DNA of 18,063 nt from Zygnema cylindricum (Eukaryota; Streptophyta; Zygnematophyceae; Zygnematales; Zygnemataceae). The stretch lies in contig JBBHKE010002233.1 of NCBI GenBank assembly GCA_037447655.1, positions 32,188 through 50,250 on the forward strand, in the 5' to 3' direction. Below, piece after piece: positions 1-8,228 of the stretch; position 1 is the stretch's first letter, and each line of letters begins with the position of its first letter. A model generated the notes under the pieces. It saw nothing but the letters and a program-made list of their open reading frames with translations. It searched no databases and was not told the DNA's origin. The translations under genes and the position numbers were made by a program.

Positions 1-92
1 ACTCCTCTCCCATTCCTCCCTCTTCCCCCTAACTACGCCCTTCTCGCTCTCTCCTCCCCCTCTCTCTCTCCATCTCTTCCCCTTCCCCCTAC

Positions 93-167
93 CTTTGTTA
101 CATTCCTGTGGTCCAGAGTACTCCACAAGGTTACCTCCCTTCTAAACGCCTCCCTCTCTCTCTCTCT
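93..167 (-). pseudogene. Tandem partial duplicate of MAP3K exon 2 (possible extra exon)
   Basis: A second copy of the exon-2 end lies 163 bp downstream on the minus strand and encodes EAFRREVTLWSTLDHRNVTK, one residue different from exon 2 (R for I). The donor AAAG|GTAGGG is intact. A CAG at 168-170 could act as acceptor and would give a 75-nt, phase 0/0 exon beginning with an Arg-Glu dipeptide run from (GA)n. The duplication also covers flanking intron (about 11-90 against 178-253). It lacks the lysine-bearing first half of exon 2, so it cannot simply replace that exon. If included it would add 25 residues repeating part of the alpha-C helix. The upstream sequence is purine-rich, so the acceptor looks weak. 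It may be a dead duplicate or a rarely used exon. Confidence 0.6.
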
Positions 168-255
168 CTGCCTCTCTCATTCCTCTCCCTCTTCCCCCCA
201 ACTGCGCCCCTCTCCCTCTCCCTCTCTTCTCTTCCTCTCTCTTCCTCCCCCCTAC

Positions 256-377
256 CTTTGTGACATTCCTGTGGTCCAGAGTACTCCATAGAGTCACCTC
301 CCTTATAAACGCTTCCCTTAACTCTCTCAACTCACTCCTCCCACACGGGTCGTCCTCTCCCCAATCCAAAAGTTTTA
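256..377 (-). CDS. Raf-like MAP3K, second coding exon (gene continues beyond the left edge)
   Basis: Continues the kinase domain. The acceptor is TTTCCAG|TAAAACTT, the first two bases complete the valine codon of VAVK, and 40 codons follow. The catalytic beta-3 lysine is residue 228, followed by LLDWGEDD. The alpha-C helix holds REVTLW with the salt-bridge glutamate at about residue 253, and the exon ends LDHRNVTK. Plant relatives usually read LDHPNVTKF here; this one has HRN. The donor is ACAAAG|GTAGGG in phase 0. The catalytic loop (HRD), DFG and the rest of the C-lobe are outside the window, so activity cannot be judged. The order VAVK-LLDWGE-REV-LDH-NVTK is diagnostic of the Raf-like group in plants and green algae. 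Confidence 0.85.
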
Positions 378-1873
378 CTGGAAATTTTTAAAAAAGAAAA
401 AAACAAAACATGAAATGTTAAAGAAAGAAGAAAGGAAAAATAACGTTAAAAATTCATTAGACAATCGCATTTGTTCGATGTTTGGTGTCGATTTTTTTCA
501 TCGTCGATTTCTTTATTGTCGATTTTTTCTGTTTGATGTCGAACATCGAATGTCAAATTTCCATAGTCGAATTTCCCAAGGCAAATTTCCGGCGTTGATT
601 CGTAAGAATTCAATGTTTCAATGTTTCAATGTCCAATGTCGAATTCGCAATGTTTAACATTTAAGGTTTAAAGTTTGATGACCAATGTACAATGCCGGAT
701 GTTTAATTTCCAATGTTTGATTCAATGTCAATGTCTAACGTCAAATTCCGAATGTTCAATGTTCAATTCCAAATATTGAGTTTCTAATTTCCAGTATTCA
801 ATTTCAGACGTCCATGGCTAATTCCTCAAGTTCAATGTCTAATGCCTAATGTCCAATGTCTAACGCCTAATGTCAATTTCTGAAATTTAATGTTAAATTT
901 CCAATGTCCAAAGTCTAATATCTAATATCCAATGTCTAATGTCTAATATCAAATGTCCAATGTCCAATGTCTAATATCAAATGTCTAATGTCCAATGTCT
1001 AATATGAGATGTCCAAGCTCTAATGTCAAATATCAAATGTCCAATATCTAATGTCCAATATCTAATATCCAATGTCTAATGTCTAATATCAGATGTCCAA
1101 TGTCCAATGTCTAATATCAAATGTCCAATGTCCAATGTCTAATATCAAATGTCTAATGTCTAATGTCTAATATCAAATGTCCAATGTCTAATGTCTAATA
1201 TCCACTGTCTAATGTCAAATGTCCAATGTCCAATATCTAATACCCACTGTCTAATGTCCAATATCTAATATCCAATGTCTAATGTCCAATATCTAATGTC
1301 CAATGCCTAATGTCTAATGTTCAGATATCCAATGTCCAACATCTAATATCCAATGTCCAATGTCTAATATCAAATGTCCAATGCCTAATGTCTAATATCA
1401 AATGTCCAATTTCCAATGTCTAATATCAAATGTCCAATGTCCAATGTCTATTATCCAATGTCCAATGTCTAATATCTAATATCCAATGCCTAATGTCTAA
1501 TATCAAATGTCCAATGTCTAATGTCAAATGTCCAATGCCTAATGTCTAATAACAAATGTCCAATGTCCAAAGTCTAATATCAAATGTCCAATGTCTAATA
1601 TCAAATGTCCAATGTCCAATGTCTATTATCCAATATACAATGTCTAATATCTAATATCTAACGTCCAATGTCTAATGTTCAATATTTAATGTCCAATGTC
1701 CAATGTCTAATGTCGAATTCCCAATTGTTAAGATTCAATTTCCAATGCTCAATGTCCAAATCCCAATGTCCAATTAAAAACCAGCGGTTAATGCCGGTTA
1801 ACCCCCTCGTCCTCCCCCTCCCCCCTCTCCCCCGCTCCTCCTCCCCCCCTCTCCCTCTCCCTCCTGCCCTTAC
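378..1873 (-). other. Intron 1 of the MAP3K gene
   Basis: Bounded by donor GCAG|GTAAGG (1873 side) and acceptor TTTCCAG|TAAAAC (378 side). Splicing joins phase 1 to phase 1 and rebuilds the VAVK motif. At about 1.5 kb it is filled mostly by a degenerate heptamer array, listed separately. No other coding sequence was found in it. Confidence 0.8.
655..1770. repeat. Degenerate 7-bp satellite (AATGTCY)n
   Basis: The plus strand reads as runs of AATGTCC, AATGTCT, AATATCA, AATATCT and AATGCCT in head-to-tail register with period 7. It is densest at about 830-1700 and decays on both sides into looser ATGTC/AATTTCC words (about 536-830). On the transcribed strand of the MAP3K gene the unit is RGACATT. 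The unit is not a multiple of 3 and the array is intronic, so it is not coding. Confidence 0.9.
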
Positions 1874-2552
1874 CTGCCACATCCTTTCCGTTATACACTC
1901 CCCTGTGCACCGTTCCGTAAGTCCCTTTGGCGATAAAATTTTTCAGCACTAATTTTGTCGGTTCGATTTCCCACGGATATTTTCCGCCCGGCGGTTTCTC
2001 GAACGAGATGATCGGTACAATTTTGGAACTATTCTCATTATTTTTTTCTTTTCCATCCTCTCCGTCTTTTCCATCTTTTCTGTTTTTTTCGTCGGTTTTG
2101 TCCTGTTTGTCTTTTTCGTCTTTTTCGTTCTTCAAATGTCGTTCTTTCGCCATATTAATCGTATTTTTTACGTCGACCGTTCCGATTAAATTCGTACCGC
2201 TTATGTCGATAAAAGGGAGGGGAGGGAGAGGATGGACATGTACCGGTAAATCGGAACATTGGTCCTTTTCCTCCTGTTTTTTGTCTTTTCCCTCCGTAAT
2301 TTCCGGGGAACTTGGGGAAATGGGAGAATTTGGAGAATTTAGAGAAATTGGAGTTTTTGGAGAAATTGGGGTTTTTGGAGAAATTGGGGTTTTTGGGTTG
2401 TTAGGGTTTTTGGAAAGGGAGAGAAGTTCTTTGTTTCCAGTTTCAGGTTTTAAAAAAGTTAGAGTGTCAAAAAACGGAGAAGTTTTTTGTGTTTCCGTTC
2501 CGTTTAACTTTTTAGCGGAATCGTCGTCGGCGACGGAATCCGACATTGACAT
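1874..2552 (-). CDS. Raf-like MAP kinase kinase kinase (group C type), first coding exon
   Basis: Predicted serine/threonine protein kinase that would phosphorylate cytosolic signalling partners. The exon codes 226 residues plus one base. Residues 1-190 are a low-complexity regulatory region: a Ser/Thr-Pro stretch with the six-residue unit PKTPIS repeated, then a Lys/Asp/Glu-rich part. The kinase domain begins near residue 194 with W-EIEPTKLVLK, followed by the glycine-rich loop AKGTYGTV (residues 208-215). The first loop glycine is alanine, as in plant Raf-like MAP3Ks of the MRK1/HT1 kind. The exon ends ...GKDVA with donor GCAG|GTAAGG (intron from 1873); joining to 377 restores the VAVK lysine motif in frame. 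The start is the ATG at 2552; a second ATG lies at 2546, and the longer open frame upstream has no ATG. The SP/TP repeats are plausible proline-directed phosphorylation sites (inference). Family assignment is from recognised motifs, without a search. Confidence 0.85.
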
Positions 2553-2581
2553 TTTTTTTTTCTTTGGCTGACCGGAAAACA

Positions 2582-2757
2582 CTGAAAAAAAATAAAAAAA
2601 TACATTCTTTTAGTTACGATTAAAAAAAAAAAAACAACATATGCATCTTATAAACCATTCCTCCACCCAAAAAAAATCCGAAACTAATTTAGAAAAAACT
2701 GACAAAAAAAAATGAGAAAAAGGGGGTGGAGGGAGAGGGAGAGAAGATATATCGCAC
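2582..2757 (-). other. Candidate 5'-UTR intron of the MAP3K gene
   Basis: On the minus strand TTTTTTCAG|TG at 2582 is a strong acceptor 29 bases before the ATG at 2552. A matching donor CAAG|GTGCG starts at 2757. The intervening DNA is A-rich on plus, so U-rich in the transcript, as plant introns are. A (GA)n/(CT)n tract at 2766-2815 would lie in the upstream leader. This rests on splice-site appearance only. Confidence 0.4.
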
Positions 2758-2765
2758 CTTGATTT

Positions 2766-2796
<31 letters not shown>

Positions 2797-2815
2797 GGAG
2801 GAGGAGATAGGGAGA
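2766..2815. repeat. (GA)n microsatellite
   Basis: A near-perfect GA run followed by GGAGA and GGA variants. On the minus strand it is a CT tract in the putative leader or promoter region of the MAP3K gene. Confidence 0.9.
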
Positions 2816-3172
2816 GATTTAAGCTTAGAAATGTTGTTTATCGAAACAAAAATAATGAAAAAAAAAATTCTTCAAAATAATTCGATCGCTTTTCAACCAG
2901 ATGTATGGGACCTAGGAATTTTATATTTTCACGGGCAGCCAAAAAAAACTGATCTCGGGCAGCCCAAAAAAAAGTTTGAAAAACAAGAAAAAGAAGGGTC
3001 CTTTCAACTTGACCCTCGATTTTTTTTTATTTTTTTTTATGTTCATTTGACTTTTACGATTTTTCCATTTTCCGGCAGCGGTCAAAAAAGTAAGAAAAAA
3101 AATCTGCCCGAAAAACAATTCGACAAGCAAGCAGAAAAAAAAAAAAAAAAAAAATTCCCCAAAAAAAAAACC

Positions 3173-3210
<38 letters not shown>

Positions 3211-4677
3211 GATCGGAATAGACGTGTGAAAGACGAATTTCTTGTCAAAGAAGAAAAAAATCAAATCAAATTATAATAAAATCTCCCTTTCTTCTTTGTA
3301 CTTTTTTTTCAGATGAACCGGAAGTCCGGAGGCCCTGTTGTACTTTTTTATATATATATATTTTTTCCCTTTTTTTGGTTCCAGATTATTAAAGTTTCTC
3401 AATGCCGTACACTAACAGATTGTACTTTACAGCCGCGAAAGATATTTTCGGATGCCCGAAAACTGCATACAAAACATTTCTGGCTGCCCAAACACTTGAG
3501 TAAATTTTTAGGACCTGCCCGGTTTCGAGTCCCCGCGAAAAGATTCTTTCGGCGAATCATCGATAGGATATTTCGAATTTGCGGACTTTCCGAAAAACGA
3601 TAAAAAAAACTGTACGGAATTTACGAAGCTCCGCGTCCCCGTCAAGTGACGTCATCTTTCCTGAGGAATAGGACGACAAAAGAAGGCGTAAACACTAAAA
3701 AGACAAAATTTTCATCTACTGAAAATATCGGCGACTTATCAGAAACGACGTACAGAAGAAGACATTTTTATCGCATGACACGTGGCATAATGTAAAAGGA
3801 CAACCTCTTACACGCGTCTCGTTTTTAGAACCATTTGTACTTTTTACGCCAAGAAAAAACGTGAAAAGGATGCGTCGCATGGTTTTACGCGTGGTTTTCC
3901 AAATGGACATAAAATTTGACACGTGTTATATTTTTAGCGGTCAGCTTGACATTTTTTTTTTACAGTCACGTGACCGTCCTCTCCAGTTCTCTTCAGTCAA
4001 AGTCGGATCTGTAAAGTCGCAAAAGGACAAAAAAAGTACAAAAAAAGCACAAAAAAAAAGGAGATGTATTGTTACTAGAAGAAGTGAAGAACGGTAAATA
4101 ATGACAAGGAAGGTGCTCAGTTGTACGGATAGTGACGAGGATAACAGCAAATATTGTACGGATGGAAAAAGAGTAAAAAAATTACGTACATCCGTATCCG
4201 GTCTGCCTTTTCCAAGCTAAGGATAATCAGAAAAGGACAAAGAAAATAAAAGAAATGTATATCGGAAAAAATATGAACCGATATGTGAAAAAACAAATGG
4301 AAATTTTGGAAGTGGGCCAGTTGTCGGATACCTTGGAGACGCGTAAGCCGAACGGTTGAGATCGTTCTAAATATTCTGGAAAAACAGATTCTTAGTTCCA
4401 CGTTAACCTACCGTACAGTACACCGTGTATCGCTATTAGGGTTAATGTTTTTTTGCCAACTTAAAACCATAGATGTCCAATTCGTACGGATTTAGACTTT
4501 TTACGAAAACTACGTAGTATTCGTTTGTTTCGTAGCTTTCGAAAATTTCGTACGTCTAAACTGTACGAAATACTGTACGGACATTTTCAAAAAAAGAGGC
4601 GTTGGTTCATTTACGCGCGCAAATTTTCATTTGTCCTCCACTCAACTTTCACACTCTTTCACACTCTTCCTTCACAG
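2816..4677. other. Gene-poor intergenic region between MAP3K and hAT element
   Basis: No recognisable protein. The left part (2830-3300) is A-rich on plus, with runs of 20 A (3135-3154), 10 A (3161-3170) and 32 A (3174-3205). The words GGGCAGCC/GGCTGCCC recur at 2934, 2958, 3103 and 3481. From 3600 the sequence is more complex and carries several TGTACGG/CCGTACA words, three CACGTG palindromes (3779, 3920, 3967) and one TGACGTCA (3647-3654). The open frame at 3313-3603 has no family signature. A pyrimidine tract ending CACAG at 4677 could be a 3' splice site for the hAT leader. Confidence 0.6.
3135..3205. repeat. Poly-A tracts
   Basis: Homopolymer A runs of 20, 10 and 32 bases separated by short C-containing breaks. 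They fall in the A-rich DNA upstream of the minus-strand MAP3K gene. Run lengths may be affected by sequencing error. Confidence 0.85.
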
Positions 4678-4783
4678 GAAGCCGCCATTGGAGACGCTAA
4701 AAAATCGATCATTAAACTTGTCATTGAACCCACCCTTCAAGTTTCCACGAATCGAAAGAGAAGCAACCATGCATAGGCCATGA

Positions 4784-5982
4784 GGAATCGAGTGGGATCA
4801 CATTAAGGCTCCAGACGGAGAGTTGCTTGGGAATAACAAAATATGCATCTGTGTTTACTGCAATTTTGAATACAATGGTCAAGCAACTATGATTAGAAAC
4901 CATCTGCTTGGAAATATTAAAAGTGGGGGCATTAGAGCTTGCATTTTATGTCCAGATGAAGTGCAAGCGGAGTTAAATGCATCAGAAACTCCAAAATCTT
5001 CTCATGGCTCTCAGAAACGTGTCATATCCGATTTGGATGAACTCACTGGATGTCCTAGATCTGTATCTAGCCAAAGTAGCAAAGTACAAGGTGTTCAGGC
5101 AAAAGTAAATAATGTATTCAATATGCATAACAAAAAAGAGGTGGATGAAGCATGGGCAAAGGCTTTCTTTGCCAATGGTTTGTCGTTTCAACTATTAGAC
5201 GACCCGTATTTTAAGGCAGCAGCGAAAAAAAACGGGGATATAGGGTCATCTTACAAGTTACCGCACAAGAATACCATGAGAAATCGCCTTCTGTCTGAGA
5301 CGAAAGCAACGATAACTAGCGATTTGGCAAGTTACTTGGAGACCATAAAAATCACTGGTGCCTCAATCACATCAGACGGTTGGACGGCTCATGATGATAC
5401 GCCTCTCCTAAACATTTTAGCTGTCACCCCCAAAGGTGACATGTTTTTCAAGGCGGAGGACACTCGAGGGAAAATCAAAGATGCTGAATATGTTTGTCAA
5501 GTGTTAGAGAAAGGAGTTCTTGCGGTGGGGGTCAAGCATGTGGTACAAGTTGTGACAGATTCAGCTCCTGTGAACAAGGTTGCCGCCTCAATGCTCATGG
5601 AAAAATATCCCTCCATCACATGGACACCATGCGCTACCCACGTATTGGACCTAATGTTGGAGGATTGGGGCAAATTATCATTTATTTCAACACCTGTCCG
5701 AGAAGCGAAGGAGGTGTTGAAATTTATCATGAATCATCACATGACCGCAGCCTTGTTCCACAAAATATCCAAACTTAGGCTTTTGAAACCTGGAGAGACC
5801 AGGTTTGCTACAAATTTTATCATGCTACAAAGGTTTTTAGTGGTGAAGGACAGCTTAGAGATCTTGATGTTTGATGATGCTTACAAACAGTGGTTATTGA
5901 AGTCTACATACAAGCTAGAGGGTGCGAAGATAAAAGGCTTTATCCTGAACCCGGAGTTTTAGATGAGAGTAACTGCGGTTGT
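4784..5982 (+). pseudogene. hAT transposase, N-terminal part (BED finger and DUF659-like RNase H core)
   Basis: Would bind element ends and cut and paste the transposon. The frame opens at 4784 just after an in-frame TGA (4781-4783); no in-frame ATG precedes the finger. An ATG at 4780 is one frame off, which suggests a lost base or a missed exon. A BED-type zinc finger begins near 4844: CVYC, then HL and a later Cys. The DUF659/RNase H-like core follows, with first catalytic Asp in SDGW (codon 5375-5377), second Asp in VVTDSAP (5558-5560) and the CxxH motif CATH (about 5630-5641). An in-frame TAG at 5960-5962 sits where relatives have the Trp of an FW pair, so it looks like TGG to TAG. Beyond it MRVTAVV stays in frame up to the retrotransposon and resumes exactly at 9409. 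The TTG at 4823 is not a credible start in a eukaryote. Confidence 0.85.
5978..5982. repeat. Target site duplication, left copy
   Basis: GTTGT directly before the TG of the 5' LTR. It matches 9404-9408 after the CA of the 3' LTR. The transposase frame is intact across the predicted empty site. Confidence 0.9.
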
Positions 5983-6374
5983 TGTTGATATTTGGGTATT
6001 TTCTAGGTCTGTATTAGGATAGAAAAAGAGCTGAGGCGGTCTGCCTCTAACTCCCCTATCCAAGCCCCCACACTTGTTGTAGTCACTGAAGGCTGGATAG
6101 GGAGCTAGAGCCATGGCTGCCTAGGCTCTCTAGAGAAGACAAAAATTTTTTTTCAAAGTGGGTGAATGTGTCCAAATCTCATATTCTAACTTTGCATTCT
6201 GTGGTGGAACTGAGCACACAGAAAGTGTTATTTCACAGGGGTGAATCTATATTGGGGTTCTGACTGTCAAGGGGTCAGTCACTTGGGTTTATATTAACTT
6301 GGAGTCGGCACTATCTAGATAAGCTTCTTTTGGATCTGCATACTCTGAGGGCCAATGGAGGTCTCAGAGTTTCA
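5983..6374 (+). repeat. 5' LTR, internally deleted
   Basis: 392 bp, beginning TGTTGA and ending TTTCA. Its first 160 bp match 8229-8388 and its last about 221 bp match the end of the 3' LTR. Between them, after AGAAGACA, is only a short AAAATTTTTTTT filler where the 3' LTR has about 790 bp including a TATA box. A 5' LTR without its promoter would not drive gag transcription normally. Confidence 0.9.
6045..6110 (+). other. Inverted repeat (hairpin) in the LTR
   Basis: CTCTAACTCCCCTATCCA (6045-6062) can pair with TGGATAGGGAGCTAGAG (6094-6110) with one mismatch and one bulge, and AAGCC/GGCT extends the stem inwards. The same structure sits in the 3' LTR about 2,246 bp later (around 8291-8356), so it would fall near the 3' end of the element RNA. 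A role in termination or packaging is only a possibility. Confidence 0.7.
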
Positions 6375-6387
6375 GGTTATGGGCCCA
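6375..6387 (+). promoter_or_regulatory. Primer-binding site for half-tRNA-iMet
   Basis: GGTTATGGGCCCA directly after the LTR end. This is the complement of the anticodon stem-loop of eukaryotic initiator tRNA-Met (UGGGCCCAUAACC), not of the tRNA 3' end (TGGTATCAGAGC-type site) common in plant LTR elements. Drosophila copia and yeast Ty5 are known to prime from this internal, cleaved-tRNA position. The tRNA sequence is recalled from general knowledge. Confidence 0.75.
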
Positions 6388-8199
6388 CCATCTAGGGTGC
6401 CTATGTTTGATGGAACAGGCTTCACGTATTGGGCGTTTACAATGGAGGGATTGCTTTTCGAGAAGCACTTATGGGGAATTGTTGCGGGACAAGTGAGATG
6501 TCCGCCACCTAGCTTTGGAGGAGCTTACTACGGAGAATCATCTGAGACTGTCCAGAATATCACCCGGAGTTCAGATGCAACGGAAGGTGAAGGGAAAAAC
6601 CTTTCCGTGGATGGGGAAATAGGGGAGAAGGAAAAAGGGACACCTATGGTGAGGGGAGCTAGGCTCTCAGCTATGGTACCACATGTAGGGATTAAAACTG
6701 AAGAAAATGACAGGAAAATATGGGAATACAAAAACACTATAGCAAAACATCTCATACTTAGATATGTGTCTAAGTCGATAGCTATCACTCTTTTAAGTCT
6801 AACCAAGTCTTCGGAGATATGGGAAGCACTAACTCAGATTTATAAGAGTGAGACTATTCAGAGGCAGCAATTAGTAAAACAAGAAATAGATGCCTACGTT
6901 TATAAAGGCGGTAGCATGATAGAGTTTTGTAATGATATTGCTGCGTTATATGTTGAGCTTACTAGTGCGGGATATGTAGAATCTGAGGAGAGTAAGATTA
7001 ATACACTAATTATGAAACTCCCAGATGAGTACGAAAACATAATTTGTCGTATGCAGGCAATGGATGGCTCCTCATGGACTTGGAGCTTTACCATGGGGAT
7101 AATTCTTGTGAGGGAAAGCACTTTGGAGCTTCGTAGGGGAAAGGACAAGGTCAATGCATTTTCAGCTGGTGGTGATTGGCGGAATCGTGATGAGAGGAAC
7201 GGCGGTGACGAGCGGAAGCGTGATGAGAGAAAGAAAGACAAAGGTAAACCTTATCGGAACTTTGGTGGAAAGAGAGGGAGAGGAAAAGGCACGGGAGCTT
7301 TGAAAAAAGGGGTTTGCTTCTTTTGTAGGGAACCGGGTCATTATATGGAGGAATGCCCTTGTTTGGAAAAACTTAGAAGTTGGAATGTGGATGAGGAGGA
7401 CGAAGAGGAAGAGGAGAAAGAGGATGAAGAAAAATTGGAGCTTCTTCACATCGGTAGAATGGGGAAGAGAGAAAAGTACACAGAAATAGGACGAAGGCAA
7501 CAGTGTGCTTTTGGAGGTATAAGGGAAGTAAAGAGAGAGGAGATACTTGAAGAAGTTCAAAATATTGAGGATAGTTTCATAAATATTTTGGAAACAGAAA
7601 ACTGGTCGGAAAGGGAGACTTCAACGGATTCCGAGGAAAGGGGAGAATTAATTCTAGAGGGGGTTTTAAAAGATAGGGGAGAAGAGAAATATTTATTGGG
7701 AATTAAAATAGAAAGTGATAGTGGAAAGAATTCCATGGGAGACAGTGAGGGAAGTTCAGAAAATGGGGTAATTATCATGGATAAAAATATGATTACGGAA
7801 GATGTAGATCTTATGAGGAACTTAGTGGGGACTAGTGGTTTTTGGGAATATTTGGAGGTGGATGGATTTGACATCACTACTTGGTGTGATGTCTCTTGTG
7901 AAGATGAGCCTGTAAAAGGGTTATCATCCGGGTATGTGTTGAAGGTTGGGGATGGGGCTGGTTGTTTGAATTTCAAGAGGGAAAGTGGATTTAGTGTGGA
8001 TGGAAAAGGGAAGAGGTGGATAAAATCTTTGCTCGGGTTTAAGAAAAATGGGATGTTAAATAAAATATGTGATACAATTATCATTTCAGTTCATTTTATC
8101 CACTGTGTTAAATACTTAAGTTTTATGAAAGGAAAAGGAAAAAGGAAAAAGAAAAGAAAAAGGGGAGGGGGTGTTTGTTTACTTGTTTGTGGAAGTTAA
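6379..8199 (+). CDS. Retrotransposon Gag polyprotein, copia type, with long C-terminal extension
   Basis: Structural protein that would package element RNA into cytoplasmic particles. 607 residues from the ATG at 6379, inside the primer-binding site; an in-frame ATG at 6355 in the LTR would add eight. The N-terminal copia Gag fold shows FDGTGFTYWAFTMEGLL near the start, then a charged insert, then EIWEALTQIY and LMIKLP-like motifs (INTLIMKLPDEYENI), as in the UBN2/Retrotran_gag families. A basic Arg/Lys/Gly segment precedes one CCHC zinc knuckle, CFFCREPGHYMEEC (7315-7356). After it about 280 residues have no recognised protease or integrase: an acidic run, a Ser/Glu-rich middle, then a hydrophobic stretch (about 8068-8130) and a GKGKRKKKRKR cluster. 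No in-frame stop interrupts it. Transcription from the damaged 5' LTR is doubtful. Confidence 0.85.
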   Translation: MGPPSRVPMFDGTGFTYWAFTMEGLLFEKHLWGIVAGQVRCPPPSFGGAYYGESSETVQNITRSSDATEGEGKNLSVDGEIGEKEKGTPMVRGARLSAMVPHVGIKTEENDRKIWEYKNTIAKHLILRYVSKSIAITLLSLTKSSEIWEALTQIYKSETIQRQQLVKQEIDAYVYKGGSMIEFCNDIAALYVELTSAGYVESEESKINTLIMKLPDEYENIICRMQAMDGSSWTWSFTMGIILVRESTLELRRGKDKVNAFSAGGDWRNRDERNGGDERKRDERKKDKGKPYRNFGGKRGRGKGTGALKKGVCFFCREPGHYMEECPCLEKLRSWNVDEEDEEEEEKEDEEKLELLHIGRMGKREKYTEIGRRQQCAFGGIREVKREEILEEVQNIEDSFINILETENWSERETSTDSEERGELILEGVLKDRGEEKYLLGIKIESDSGKNSMGDSEGSSENGVIIMDKNMITEDVDLMRNLVGTSGFWEYLEVDGFDITTWCDVSCEDEPVKGLSSGYVLKVGDGAGCLNFKRESGFSVDGKGKRWIKSLLGFKKNGMLNKICDTIIISVHFIHCVKYLSFMKGKGKRKKKRKRGGGVCLLVCGS

Positions 8200-8220
8200 A
8201 AGAAAAATAGACTAGAAAAT

Positions 8221-8228
8221 AAGGGGAG
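8221..8228 (+). promoter_or_regulatory. Polypurine tract
   Basis: AAGGGGAG immediately before the TG of the 3' LTR, within an A-rich run. This is the expected plus-strand primer of reverse transcription and fixes the LTR start. Confidence 0.85.

Noticed and set aside
1927-2571. 214-codon plus-strand open frame
   Set aside because: It lies opposite the MAP3K first exon, which has family motifs and splice sites; this frame is its shadow.
3313-3603. 96-codon plus-strand open frame
   Set aside because: No family motif and composition like the surrounding noncoding DNA; a chance frame.
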